Positions 1 to 5,890 of a DNA stretch of 6,782 nucleotides are shown in pieces (the stretch's first letter is position 1; every line of letters begins with the position of its first letter). The notes under the pieces were generated by a model. The model had not been told where the DNA came from, searched no databases, and was given only the letters and a program-made list of their open reading frames with translations. Made by a program: the position numbers and the translations under genes. This DNA comes from Verrucomicrobiota bacterium (lineage in GTDB: Bacteria > Verrucomicrobiota > Verrucomicrobiia > Chthoniobacterales > UBA10450), in the NCBI GenBank assembly GCA_003219945.1, contig QHQV01000100.1, positions 1 through 6,782 on the forward strand, given 5' to 3'.

Positions 1-105
1 CGCTCGAGCCAAGACGTTCTGAGCTTCTGTGTGGAGCCGATACGGTTTGCGCATTCGGTCGCAAACTTAGATTCACGGCTGCAAATGTGAAGTCTTTTGC
101 ATGCG

Positions 106-290
106 TTATAACGCCACTATCGCGCACGAATCTTTTTTGATGGCGAAGCCAATGCAAAAACAGCAGCCTCATTCGTAATGCGATGTGCGCTGCGCGTCGC
201 GCCGTCCCGTGTTTTTGTCGTGTGCCGTATGTCTTGCCGACAAATTCGGGCAAGGCAGTGTTCATCTGCACATTGTGCGAAACAAACCCT
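106..290 (-). pseudogene. Decayed 3' fragment of a methyltransferase paralog
   Basis: Read on the minus strand, this stretch encodes a damaged copy of the C-terminus of the methyltransferase at 1112-1828. The relic reads FVSHNVQMN, ALPEFVGKTY, then after a +1 shift AHDKNTGRRDAQRTSHYE, then a stop where the intact gene has Trp, then IGFAIKK. The intact protein has LVSHDIQMN, AFPEFVTKTY, AHEKKTGRRDMQRTSHYE, W and IGFAIKR. The extra base is one of the two C's near 225-226 on the plus strand. DNA similarity is also visible directly (for example around 'cattcgtaatgcga' and 'gttcatctg'). Similarity is clear from about 130 to 290, and the frame runs on to a stop at 106-108. Nothing matching the N-terminal part or the SAM-binding motif is present, so the fragment cannot make an enzyme. 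It probably arose by partial duplication within the locus or by loss of most of a tandem paralog. Confidence 0.85.
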
Positions 291-385
291 ATGGCCAAGG
301 CTGGATTTTTGATTTGAAGACTGATAACCCGGACGATTCCAAGCAATTGAAAGAGGCAGAGGCGTATCGAAAGCAGATCGAATAG
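281..385 (+). pseudogene. C-terminal remnant of glycine cleavage system H protein
   Basis: The last 34 codons of this frame (NKPYGQGWIF, then DLKTDNPDD, then LKEAEAYRKQIE, stop TAG) resemble the C-terminus of GcvH, the lipoyl carrier of the glycine cleavage system. GcvH typically ends with N-x-x-PYG-x-GWIFK-(I/L)K, then a D/E-rich stretch, then A-x-x-Y-x-x-x-(I/L)E. A normal GcvH is about 125 residues with a lipoylated lysine in its middle. Neither that lysine region nor a start is present: the codons before 281 are the antisense of the methyltransferase relic. It is therefore a truncated 3' end fused to unrelated DNA. Its stop lies 3 bp from the stop of the convergent DUF1345 gene. The assignment is by remembered family pattern over a short segment, so it is moderately sure; a chance resemblance cannot be excluded. 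Confidence 0.55.
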
Positions 386-388
386 TGG

Positions 389-1069
389 TTATTTGCCAAC
401 CGAACGGAATTCTTTCACGAGGTCGAAAACGGTATTGATCAAGAGCGCAAGAATGATGGTATTGAATCCAAAGGCGAGCACGCTCTGCAGGAATGCCAGC
501 CGCCGCATCCGGTGTGAAGTAATTTGCACGTCCGAGACCTGGCAGGTCATGCCTATAACGAACGAAAAGTAGACAAAATCGAAATAATCTGGCGTCCGCT
601 CTCCAGGGAAGAGAAGACCGCCAGCATGTCGCCTTTCGCCTGGTTGGTCGCTATCGCCATAAAAAGCATGGGCGTAGTGCAACCCAAAGACGGTTTGAAT
701 AAGACTCCATGATAAGACAACTGTCGCCAATCCCAACACAAGATGTCCTGCCTGACCGCTACCTACACTTACGAGAAATCCCACCGCGAATAAAGACGCG
801 CACGCCGCCACCACGACAAAGACGAAAATCACGGTTCGCCCAAAATCCTCCTCTTGAGCACGGGCACGCAACATCCGCTGCGGTGTGATCAGGATTGTCA
901 GCCATGCTGCAAAGAGGACACAAAAGGCAAACGTGTCCCAAGCCGCAATTATGTCGGTTGAAAGAGGGCTGTGGCGCAAAAAAAAGAAAACGACGGCTCC
1001 GGCGGCGCTGCCCAAAATGATTCGATGCCGTGCGTCGTGACCAGCAATCAAATCGATCAAGCGCGCCAT
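389..1069 (-). CDS. DUF1345-family integral membrane protein
   Basis: This is a 226-residue hydrophobic protein from the ATG at 1069. About five to six membrane segments can be seen, near residues 16-31, 44-62, 79-101, 109-127, 161-175 and 188-210. The family signature is clear: QTVFGLHYAHAFY at 125-137, a GGLLFPGE turn at 150-157, and DYFDFVYFSFVIGM followed by CQVSDVQITS at 161-185. These match DUF1345 proteins, which are uncharacterised inner-membrane proteins; the biochemical role is unknown. A GTG at 1111 would add 14 residues and directly abuts the TAG of the upstream methyltransferase. I prefer the ATG because the family normally begins with a short basic stretch before the first helix. 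Neither start has a good Shine-Dalgarno sequence. The gene follows the methyltransferase in the same direction and is probably co-transcribed and translationally coupled with it. Confidence 0.85.
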   Translation of the reverse strand: MARLIDLIAGHDARHRIILGSAAGAVVFFFLRHSPLSTDIIAAWDTFAFCVLFAAWLTILITPQRMLRARAQEEDFGRTVIFVFVVVAACASLFAVGFLVSVGSGQAGHLVLGLATVVLSWSLIQTVFGLHYAHAFYGDSDQPGERRHAGGLLFPGERTPDYFDFVYFSFVIGMTCQVSDVQITSHRMRRLAFLQSVLAFGFNTIILALLINTVFDLVKEFRSVGK

Positions 1070-1111
1070 ACTTCGACAAATGATAACTGGCACTGCCGCA
1101 ATCAGCAGCAC

Positions 1112-1828
1112 CTAATCAGTCTGTCTTTTAATCGCGAAGCCGATGTAGCCCCAGCGGCCCCATTCGTAATGCGAAGTGCGCTGCATATCCCGGCGGCCAG
1201 TCTTTTTTTCGTGCGCGTACGTTTTGGTGACGAATTCAGGAAACGCAGCGTTCATCTGGATATCGTGTGACACGAGCAATCCGCCGTCGCGCAGGCGCGG
1301 CCAGAACTGGCGAAATTCCCAGAGCATGTGCTGATAGCTATGCGAGCTGTCGTGCAAGAATATGTCGATGGGCTGGGGTAGTTGGTTGCCTTCGAGAAAA
1401 TGTTCGATTCGACCGCGCATCGGCACGAAGCCACCCGAAGACCGCAGTGCCTCGGGAATCAGGACCCCTTGCTCGCAGTCTTCGCTCAATTCGATGCTGT
1501 AAAGCTTCGAGGCGGCGAGCTTTTCATCCGCAAGCGCTTTCAAAATAAACGCCGAGGACATGCCAATAAATCCACCCGACTCGACGAGCACCTCTGGGCG
1601 CAACCAGCGCGTCAATGCGTAGAGCGTTGCACAATCAAGCGCTCCCATCACGCCTTCGCTGCCGTAAGCGTCTCGGCGGGAAATCATGTCCGACATGAAT
1701 TCGCTGGCCCGAATTTCCTTCGCAAAACGCGCAACGGCGTCCCACATCGAGTAAAGGGATGTAGATGGCGACAAGGCCTGAGTCGTTTGTTTCAATTGAC
1801 GCCGCTGAGGGAGTTGGAATACGCGCAT
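1112..1828 (-). CDS. Class I SAM-dependent methyltransferase (Methyltransf_24-like)
   Basis: The 238-residue product has the order of a Rossmann-fold methyltransferase. A leader with an amphipathic helix (residues 28-50) is followed by the SAM-binding strand-loop VLVESGGFIGMSS at 80-92, with acidic E83 and glycines 85, 86 and 89. The acidic end of strand 2 is YSIEL at 110-114 (E113). IDIFLHDSSHSY at 154-165 and then RDGGLLVSHD at 180-189 complete the pattern. The last two correspond to the 'D-(G)-x-H-x-Y ... L-x-x-GG-x-x-x-x-HD' pattern of the Methyltransf_24 and cephalosporin-hydroxylase-like group. The substrate cannot be told. The ATG at 1828 has GAG six bases upstream; a TTG at 1867 would add 13 residues and is less likely. 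The protein is probably cytoplasmic. The stop is immediately followed by a potential GTG of the DUF1345 gene. A broken copy of its C-terminus lies at 106-290. Confidence 0.85.
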   Translation of the reverse strand: MRVFQLPQRRQLKQTTQALSPSTSLYSMWDAVARFAKEIRASEFMSDMISRRDAYGSEGVMGALDCATLYALTRWLRPEVLVESGGFIGMSSAFILKALADEKLAASKLYSIELSEDCEQGVLIPEALRSSGGFVPMRGRIEHFLEGNQLPQPIDIFLHDSSHSYQHMLWEFRQFWPRLRDGGLLVSHDIQMNAAFPEFVTKTYAHEKKTGRRDMQRTSHYEWGRWGYIGFAIKRQTD

Positions 1829-1911
1829 ATTCCGCTCATTCGGGAGTGAACATTCGCTGAGCTTCAAACCGGCGCGAGCGTTTATTTCGCACTGTCGGGG
1901 GAGGGATTACA

Positions 1912-1987
1912 GTAGCGTGCGCTATCCCCAGCGCAGAAGCGGTTAGAGGCGTTCCGCACGAAATCCGCTGAGGACAGCGGACGCTAC
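1912..1987. repeat. REP-like inverted doublet with GTAG ends (REPIN/BIME type)
   Basis: The 76-bp element starts with GTAGCGT (1912-1918) and ends with ACGCTAC (1981-1987), a perfect 7-bp inverted repeat with GTAG at each outer end. Each arm contains its own hairpin. The left is GCGCT-ATCCCC-AGCGC (1919-1934) and the right is CCGCT-GAGGAC-AGCGG (1965-1980). Read outward-in, the arms are GTAGCGTgCGCTaTCCcCAGCG and GTAGCGTcCGCTgTCCtCAGCG, which are related copies in opposite orientation with compensatory stem differences. A GTAG foot next to a short GC-rich palindrome, in an inverted pair in an intergenic gap, is the known design of REP elements mobilised by RAYT (TnpA_REP) transposases. No RAYT gene is in the window. 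The element sits between the divergent methyltransferase and xseB genes and could also act as a structural barrier or terminator. Confidence 0.65.
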
Positions 1988-2043
1988 AACGGAAGTCGCC
2001 CTTTTTTCCTAGCCAAGCTGTGCTTAATTCTTCGGTTTTCCCC

Positions 2044-2361
2044 ATGAGTAGTAAACCGAAACCGCGCGAGTCGGAGCTGAACTTTGAGGGCGCGATGGAT
2101 CGGCTCGAGAAAATTGTCGAGCAGATGGAATCGGGTAAATTGCCACTCGAAGATCTGATCGTCCGCTATGAGGAAGGAATGAAGCTGGTAAAAACCTGCC
2201 AGGAGCGCCTTGCCAACGCCGAGCAAAAGATTGAAATCATTACCCGCAACAGCAGCGGGAAAGCCGTAGTACAAGAATTCGAGCCCGCGCAGGAAGCGGG
2301 TCCTCCCGAGAAAGCAGCGGTCGAACCCGAAAGCACCGATGACGAAATCAAACTCTTCTGA
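2044..2361 (+). CDS. xseB: Exodeoxyribonuclease VII small subunit
   Basis: The 105-residue protein carries the XseB core: LNFEGAMDRLEKIVEQME (12-29), then SGKLPLEDLIVRYEEGMKL (30-48), then CQERLANAEQKIEII (52-66). This forms the helical hairpin that binds the large subunit XseA in the exonuclease VII complex, which degrades single-stranded DNA into oligonucleotides. The catalytic subunit gene xseA is not in this window. Residues 67-105 form an acidic, low-complexity tail ending DDEIKLF, longer than the ~80-residue E. coli protein. ATG 2044 is chosen because the core begins soon after it; a GTG at 2020 would add eight residues with no family support. No Shine-Dalgarno sequence is obvious before the ATG. 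The last 23 bp overlap the start of dxs, which indicates a coupled operon, an arrangement seen in many bacteria. Confidence 0.96.
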   Translation: MSSKPKPRESELNFEGAMDRLEKIVEQMESGKLPLEDLIVRYEEGMKLVKTCQERLANAEQKIEIITRNSSGKAVVQEFEPAQEAGPPEKAAVEPESTDDEIKLF

Positions 2362-4285
2362 AAATCCGCAAACCACCGAGACGACAGACGCACCAAAGCG
2401 TTTGCTCGATGGAATCCGTTCGCCAGCCGATATCAAAGCGCTTCGCGAACAGGATTTGCCGCAGCTCGCTCAGGAAGTGCGTGATGAGCTGATCAAAGTT
2501 CTCTCGCAAACCGGCGGGCATCTCGGACCGAACCTCGGAGTGACTGAGCTGACGATTGCGTTACATCGCGTGTTTAACACCCCGCGTGACCGTTTCGTTA
2601 TGGACGTCAGCCACCAAGGCTACGTGCACAAAATGTTTACCGGCCGGCTCGATCGTTTTCACACGATGCGCCAATTCGGCGGCCTTAACGGTTTTCTTTT
2701 GCGGACCGAAAGCGAACATGATTGCTACGGCGCCGGTCACGCAGGAACCGCACTGTCCGCAGCGCTCGGCATGGCCGTCGGGCGCGACTTGCGGGGCAGC
2801 AACGACAATATCGTGGTCGTCGCAGGCGACGCCGCCTTTACATGCGGAATTAGTTACGAAGCGCTCAACAACGTCAAAGCACACACAAAGCGCTTCATCG
2901 TTGTGCTCAACGATAACGAGTGGTCGATCGCGAAAAACGTCGGCGCAATCGCGAGTTACCTGAACACGATTGTCACCAGCCCGACGTTCGCTCATCTCCA
3001 TGAGAAGGCGCGGCACTTTGTGGAGAGTGTCGCGGGCAAATCGGTCGCAGAGTTCGCGCATAAAGTCGAAGAGAGTGTCAAAGGCTTGCTCGTCCCGAGC
3101 GTCATTTTCGAGGAGCTCGGCTTGCGTTATTACGGACCGATTGACGGTCACGATATTCCTCTGCTCATCCGGACATTTGAGTTTTTGAAAACACAGGAGG
3201 AGCCGGTGCTGCTGCATATCCTAACGCAAAAGGGCAAAGGCTACGCTCCGGCACTCAAGCAGCCGGATAAATTTCACGGGCTCGGCAAATACAAGATCGA
3301 GAGCGGCGAGACCGCACCGACGCCAACGCCGACGTATTCGGAAATTTTCGGGAAAACGCTGGCGAAATTCGCGGAGACAAATCAGAAGCTTGTTGCAATT
3401 ACCGCGGCAATGCCAAGCGGCACTGGGCTGTCGCATTTTGCCAAGGCGCATCCGAGCCGCTATTTCGACGTTGGCATTGCAGAAGAACACGCCACGCTTT
3501 TTGCATGCGGCCTGGCGACGCAAGGCTTGCAACCATTCCTCGCGATTTACTCCACTTTTTTCCAGCGCGCGTACGACATGGCGATCCACGATATCGCCAT
3601 TCAAAACCTGAACGTGAAGCTGTGCATGGACCGCGCTGGATTAAGCGGCGACGACGGGCCGACGCACCATGGCTTGTTCGACATCGGTTACCTGCGACAC
3701 GTGCCGAACTGGGTGCACATGCAGCCGAAAGACGAGGACGAATTCGCGGACATGCTTTGGACAATGTTGCACTACAACTCCGGGCCGATTGCGATTCGTT
3801 ACCCACGCGGCTCGGGGACGGGAGCGAAAATCAAACCGGAACCGCGGCTGTTAGAGATTGGCAAGGCGGAGGTCGTCCAGCATGGGCGCGACGTGGCGAT
3901 CTTCGGCCTCGGCGCAATGTTCGAGATTGCCGAAGAAGCCGCGCCCAAGCTGGAAGAAAAGGGAGTGTCTGTTGCACTCATTAATCCGCGTTGGATCAAA
4001 CCGATGGACACGGGCACGCTCGAATTTTTCGCGCGAAGCGTGGACGTGGTCTGCACGATCGAAGATCACGTTTTGTATAACGGTTTCGGCTGCGCGGTCA
4101 TAGAACATTTGCACTCGCAGATGATCAACACGCCCGTGGTGCGGATCGGTTGGCCTGATCAATTCATCGAACACGGCGCGGTCCCAATCCTGCGAAAGAA
4201 GCACGGCATCACAGCCGACGCACTCGTGGAAAAAGTGCTTCCGCTCCTGCGCAAAAAATCCAAACTCACGCCATCTGTGGCCTGA
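2339..4285 (+). CDS. dxs: 1-deoxy-D-xylulose-5-phosphate synthase
   Basis: The 648-residue enzyme condenses pyruvate and glyceraldehyde 3-phosphate to DXP and CO2, the first step of the MEP isoprenoid pathway. It uses thiamine diphosphate and Mg2+ in the cytoplasm. Order along the protein: TGGHLGPNLGVTELTIALH (58-76); DVSHQGYVHKMFTGR (89-103); GAGHAGTALSAALG (131-144); the metal/ThDP segment GDAAFT (163-168) with LNDNEWSI (190-197); the pyrimidine domain with FDVGIAEEH (376-384, presumed catalytic E382) and YSTFFQRAYD (404-413); substrate-binding DRAGLSGDDGPTHHG (431-445) and RYPRG (487-491); and a C-terminal transketolase domain from about 505. Length is near the usual 620-640. Departures from the common sequence are GDA for the GDG motif, DVSHQ for DVGHQ, and AEEH for AEQH, while the metal-binding D164 and N191 are kept. 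The ATG lies inside xseB, with a weak GAAAG upstream. Identification is secure. Confidence 0.97.
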   Translation: MTKSNSSENPQTTETTDAPKRLLDGIRSPADIKALREQDLPQLAQEVRDELIKVLSQTGGHLGPNLGVTELTIALHRVFNTPRDRFVMDVSHQGYVHKMFTGRLDRFHTMRQFGGLNGFLLRTESEHDCYGAGHAGTALSAALGMAVGRDLRGSNDNIVVVAGDAAFTCGISYEALNNVKAHTKRFIVVLNDNEWSIAKNVGAIASYLNTIVTSPTFAHLHEKARHFVESVAGKSVAEFAHKVEESVKGLLVPSVIFEELGLRYYGPIDGHDIPLLIRTFEFLKTQEEPVLLHILTQKGKGYAPALKQPDKFHGLGKYKIESGETAPTPTPTYSEIFGKTLAKFAETNQKLVAITAAMPSGTGLSHFAKAHPSRYFDVGIAEEHATLFACGLATQGLQPFLAIYSTFFQRAYDMAIHDIAIQNLNVKLCMDRAGLSGDDGPTHHGLFDIGYLRHVPNWVHMQPKDEDEFADMLWTMLHYNSGPIAIRYPRGSGTGAKIKPEPRLLEIGKAEVVQHGRDVAIFGLGAMFEIAEEAAPKLEEKGVSVALINPRWIKPMDTGTLEFFARSVDVVCTIEDHVLYNGFGCAVIEHLHSQMINTPVVRIGWPDQFIEHGAVPILRKKHGITADALVEKVLPLLRKKSKLTPSVA

Positions 4286-4318
4286 GAAAGCGAAAATAGC
4301 CTACGCTGTCGGTCGGAA

Positions 4319-4554
4319 ATGCAACCAACGCACCTTACGAAATCCGCCCACGCAAAGATCATCGTGTCATCGATCTGATTTCCGATGTCTTGCCATTCGG
4401 TCGGCGCTGGTATGGTGAGCCGCATGCGGTCAGCAACGCAATCGATTACGCGAAGTTTTACAGCCGCTCACACGATGCTGTGCTTCGCGTTTACGATGAA
4501 TCGAGCAATGTGATCGAAACGCACGAGCACAGGGGCGAGTTTAATGAGTTGTAA
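4319..4554 (+). pseudogene. Small conserved-looking protein ORF with N-terminal frameshift
   Basis: From 4336 an open frame of 72 codons reads YEIRPRKDHRVIDLISDVLP, then FGRRWYGEPHAVSNAIDYAK, then FYSRSHDAVLRVYDESSNVI, then ETHEHRGEFNEL and TAA. The composition is protein-like, with a plausible hydrophilic globular pattern. I recall similar small proteins of about 75-80 residues in Verrucomicrobiota, but no function. The frame has no ATG, GTG or TTG before an internal TTG at 4387. An ATG at 4319 sits one base out of frame: restoring a single A in the 'ccaacg' run near 4326-4329 would give MQPNAPYEIRPRKD and a 78-residue protein. So this is either a recent 1-nt deletion (pseudogene), a sequencing error, or a gene with a non-standard start. 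It follows dxs by 33 bp on the same strand. A relic of the same family is at 5613-5671. Confidence 0.55.
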
Positions 4555-4559
4555 GTGCT

Positions 4560-4580
4560 CGGCAGTTTTACTGATTGCCG
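4560..4580. other. Short hairpin after the small ORF
   Basis: CGGCA (4560-4564) and TGCCG (4576-4580) can pair around an 11-nt loop, six bases after the small ORF's stop. No T-run follows, so a terminator role for the xseB-dxs transcript is only a possibility. Confidence 0.25.
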
Positions 4581-4690
4581 CAATCGCCCGAGCGGCGGTG
4601 CATTTGTAACACGGTCGTTAGCTTTTATCTTTTCCAGTGCCGCAACTTTCGAATCCCGGGGGTTTCAATCTTTGGGGAACCTATAACGCT

Positions 4691-5599
4691 ATGAACTGGA
4701 GAAAATTCGTTCTCCTTGGTTGCGTGGTAGCATGTGTTTTTGCGGCCTCGACTGCGACGGCGCAGATGAGGGGGCACGGTACTTCGGTGTCCCGGATCGG
4801 AATGCGCGGCGCTTTCACGCCACCTTCGATCGCCCGAATGCCGATGCACCGCGCTCCAATGATGAATTCAGCCTTGGGCCTTCCACGTTTTAACCGTTTC
4901 AACCACGGCGACTTTAATCGAGATGATCGGTTTCGTCGCTTCCACCGTTTCAATAAAATCATCTTTATCGGCAACTTCGGCTTTCCATGGTGGTGGGGTC
5001 GTTCGTGGGGCTGGAACGGGGGCTACTACCCATACGGACCCTACGAATATTCTGAGTATTCTTATCCGTCCTACAACTCCTATCCGTCCTACTACTCCGG
5101 CTACGGATACGGGTATGGTAACTATGGCTATGGTTATGGATACGGCTACCCGTCTGGGACTTACTATGGCAGCTATTACACCGCCCCGGACTACGAAAAT
5201 GATGAAAGTATCGTGCGCAATGTTCTCGCCGAATACACAGTTTCTTGGAATCGCCATGACACGGCCGCCGTCGGTCGCCTCTTCACTGAAAACTGCGACT
5301 ACATAAACATGGCCGGTGTTCACTGGAAAGGAGTGCACGAGGTTGTCCGGGGGCAGGCGGAACTTTTTCAGAACAGATTAAACACCGCTGTTCGGAGGCT
5401 TACCGGTGCAGAAGTTCGTTTTTCGACACCCGATGTTGCACTTGTTCATGCTACGTGGGACGTGACCGGTTCGAGTCGTCCCACTGGAGAGGCCGTTCCA
5501 CTTCTGAAAGAAATCACCACGATGATGATGGTCAAAAGTGACGGGAAGTGGCTAATCACGGCTTTTCAGGACACAGAGAGTGGTGGCTCGACGAAGTAA
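4691..5599 (+). CDS. Secreted Gly/Tyr-rich protein with NTF2-like (SgcJ/SnoaL-type) domain
   Basis: The 302-residue product starts with a Sec signal peptide: MNWRK, then a hydrophobic core at residues 6-19, with likely cleavage after STATA (20-24). A basic Arg/His/Phe/Asn-rich stretch follows (66-88, RFNRF-like repeats), then an aromatic patch FPWWWGRSWGW (98-108). Next is a Tyr/Gly/Ser/Pro low-complexity region (111-165) with PSY and GYGY repeats. Residues 171-295 form an NTF2-like fold of the SnoaL/DUF4440/TIGR02246 (SgcJ/EcaC) kind: helix with EYTVSWNRHD (181-190), LFTENCDYINMAG (197-209), WKGVHEVV (212-219), then strands ending GKWLITAFQDT (285-295). Such domains occur in small-molecule-binding enzymes and in orphan secreted proteins, so the activity is unknown. 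ATG 4691 is chosen because it begins the signal peptide; a GTG at 4637 would place 18 unlikely residues ahead of it. GGGGA lies 12 bases upstream, a long spacing. It appears to be a single-gene unit in the cell envelope or outside. Confidence 0.82.
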   Translation: MNWRKFVLLGCVVACVFAASTATAQMRGHGTSVSRIGMRGAFTPPSIARMPMHRAPMMNSALGLPRFNRFNHGDFNRDDRFRRFHRFNKIIFIGNFGFPWWWGRSWGWNGGYYPYGPYEYSEYSYPSYNSYPSYYSGYGYGYGNYGYGYGYGYPSGTYYGSYYTAPDYENDESIVRNVLAEYTVSWNRHDTAAVGRLFTENCDYINMAGVHWKGVHEVVRGQAELFQNRLNTAVRRLTGAEVRFSTPDVALVHATWDVTGSSRPTGEAVPLLKEITTMMMVKSDGKWLITAFQDTESGGSTK

Positions 5600-5612
5600 A
5601 GAGCAGAATCTT

Positions 5613-5671
5613 GTGATTCGCAGTCAAAGCAAATCGAGACGCACGAGCACAAGGGTGATTTCAGAGAATGA
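5613..5671 (+). pseudogene. 3' relic of a second copy of the small YEIRPRKD-type gene
   Basis: The frame ending at TGA 5669-5671 reads IETHEHKGDFRE, against IETHEHRGEFNEL at the end of the ORF at 4319-4554. DNA similarity is visible: 'atcgagacgcacgagcacaa' here against 'atcgaaacgcacgagcacag' at 4513. Just before it, GTG ATT CGC (5613-5621) matches the VLR of copy 1, with about five codons lost in between. No upstream part of the family is present, because the secreted-protein gene ends at 5599. It is a dead fragment, most likely left by duplication of the small gene. Confidence 0.6.
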
Positions 5672-5676
5672 TAGGG

Positions 5677-5744
5677 CACTGTACGAATTTGCCTAGTCAG
5701 GCGTCACCTAATTTTCATATAGGACTTCGCCTGACAGTGACTAG
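5677..5744. repeat. Nested inverted repeat / hairpin
   Basis: GTCAGGCG (5696-5703) pairs perfectly with CGCCTGAC (5728-5735). Inside, CCTA (5707-5710) pairs with TAGG (5720-5723) around a 9-nt loop. Outside, CACTGT (5677-5682) is complementary to ACAGTG (5734-5739), and CTAGTCA (5693-5699) is complementary to TGACTAG (5738-5744), so alternative pairings exist. There is no T-tract on either side. It could be a factor-assisted transcription end for the secreted-protein gene, or a small mobile palindrome. Confidence 0.5.
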
Positions 5745-5890
5745 TCGCCTCATGTCGAGATTAAGATAGCTGCGCGATCAGCGCGGCGTCCTGTAGTCGC
5801 CCCCAAAACGCTTTCAGATTTTCGGGTGCTGGGAATCTGTAAGTCGCCGAGCAATTTCGCGGAACGAAGCTTGGCGGCTAGTGAGCAGCT

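Noticed and set aside
185..280. N-terminal part of the plus-strand frame leading into the gcvH tail
   Set aside because: These codons are the antisense of the methyltransferase relic; only the part after about 281 looks like protein.
1382..1849. Plus-strand frame of 155 codons across the methyltransferase
   Set aside because: It is the antisense of a gene with clear SAM-binding motifs, and its composition (many Arg, Cys, His) is shadow-like.
2561..3217. Long antisense reading frame (218 codons) inside dxs
   Set aside because: It is opposite a strongly conserved enzyme core and has no recognisable motif; long antisense frames are common over GC-rich coding DNA.
4297..4316. CTACGCTGTCGG-like string resembling half of the REP doublet
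   Set aside because: It shares only a few bases with the arm at 1976-1987 and does not form the expected hairpin.
4637..4690. Upstream GTG start for the secreted protein
   Set aside because: It would put a non-signal-like 18-residue segment ahead of a well-formed signal peptide that starts at ATG 4691.
5060..5165. Repetitive DNA considered as a CRISPR or tandem-repeat locus
   Set aside because: The repeats are irregular, in frame, and encode the Tyr/Gly-rich segment; there are no unique spacers.
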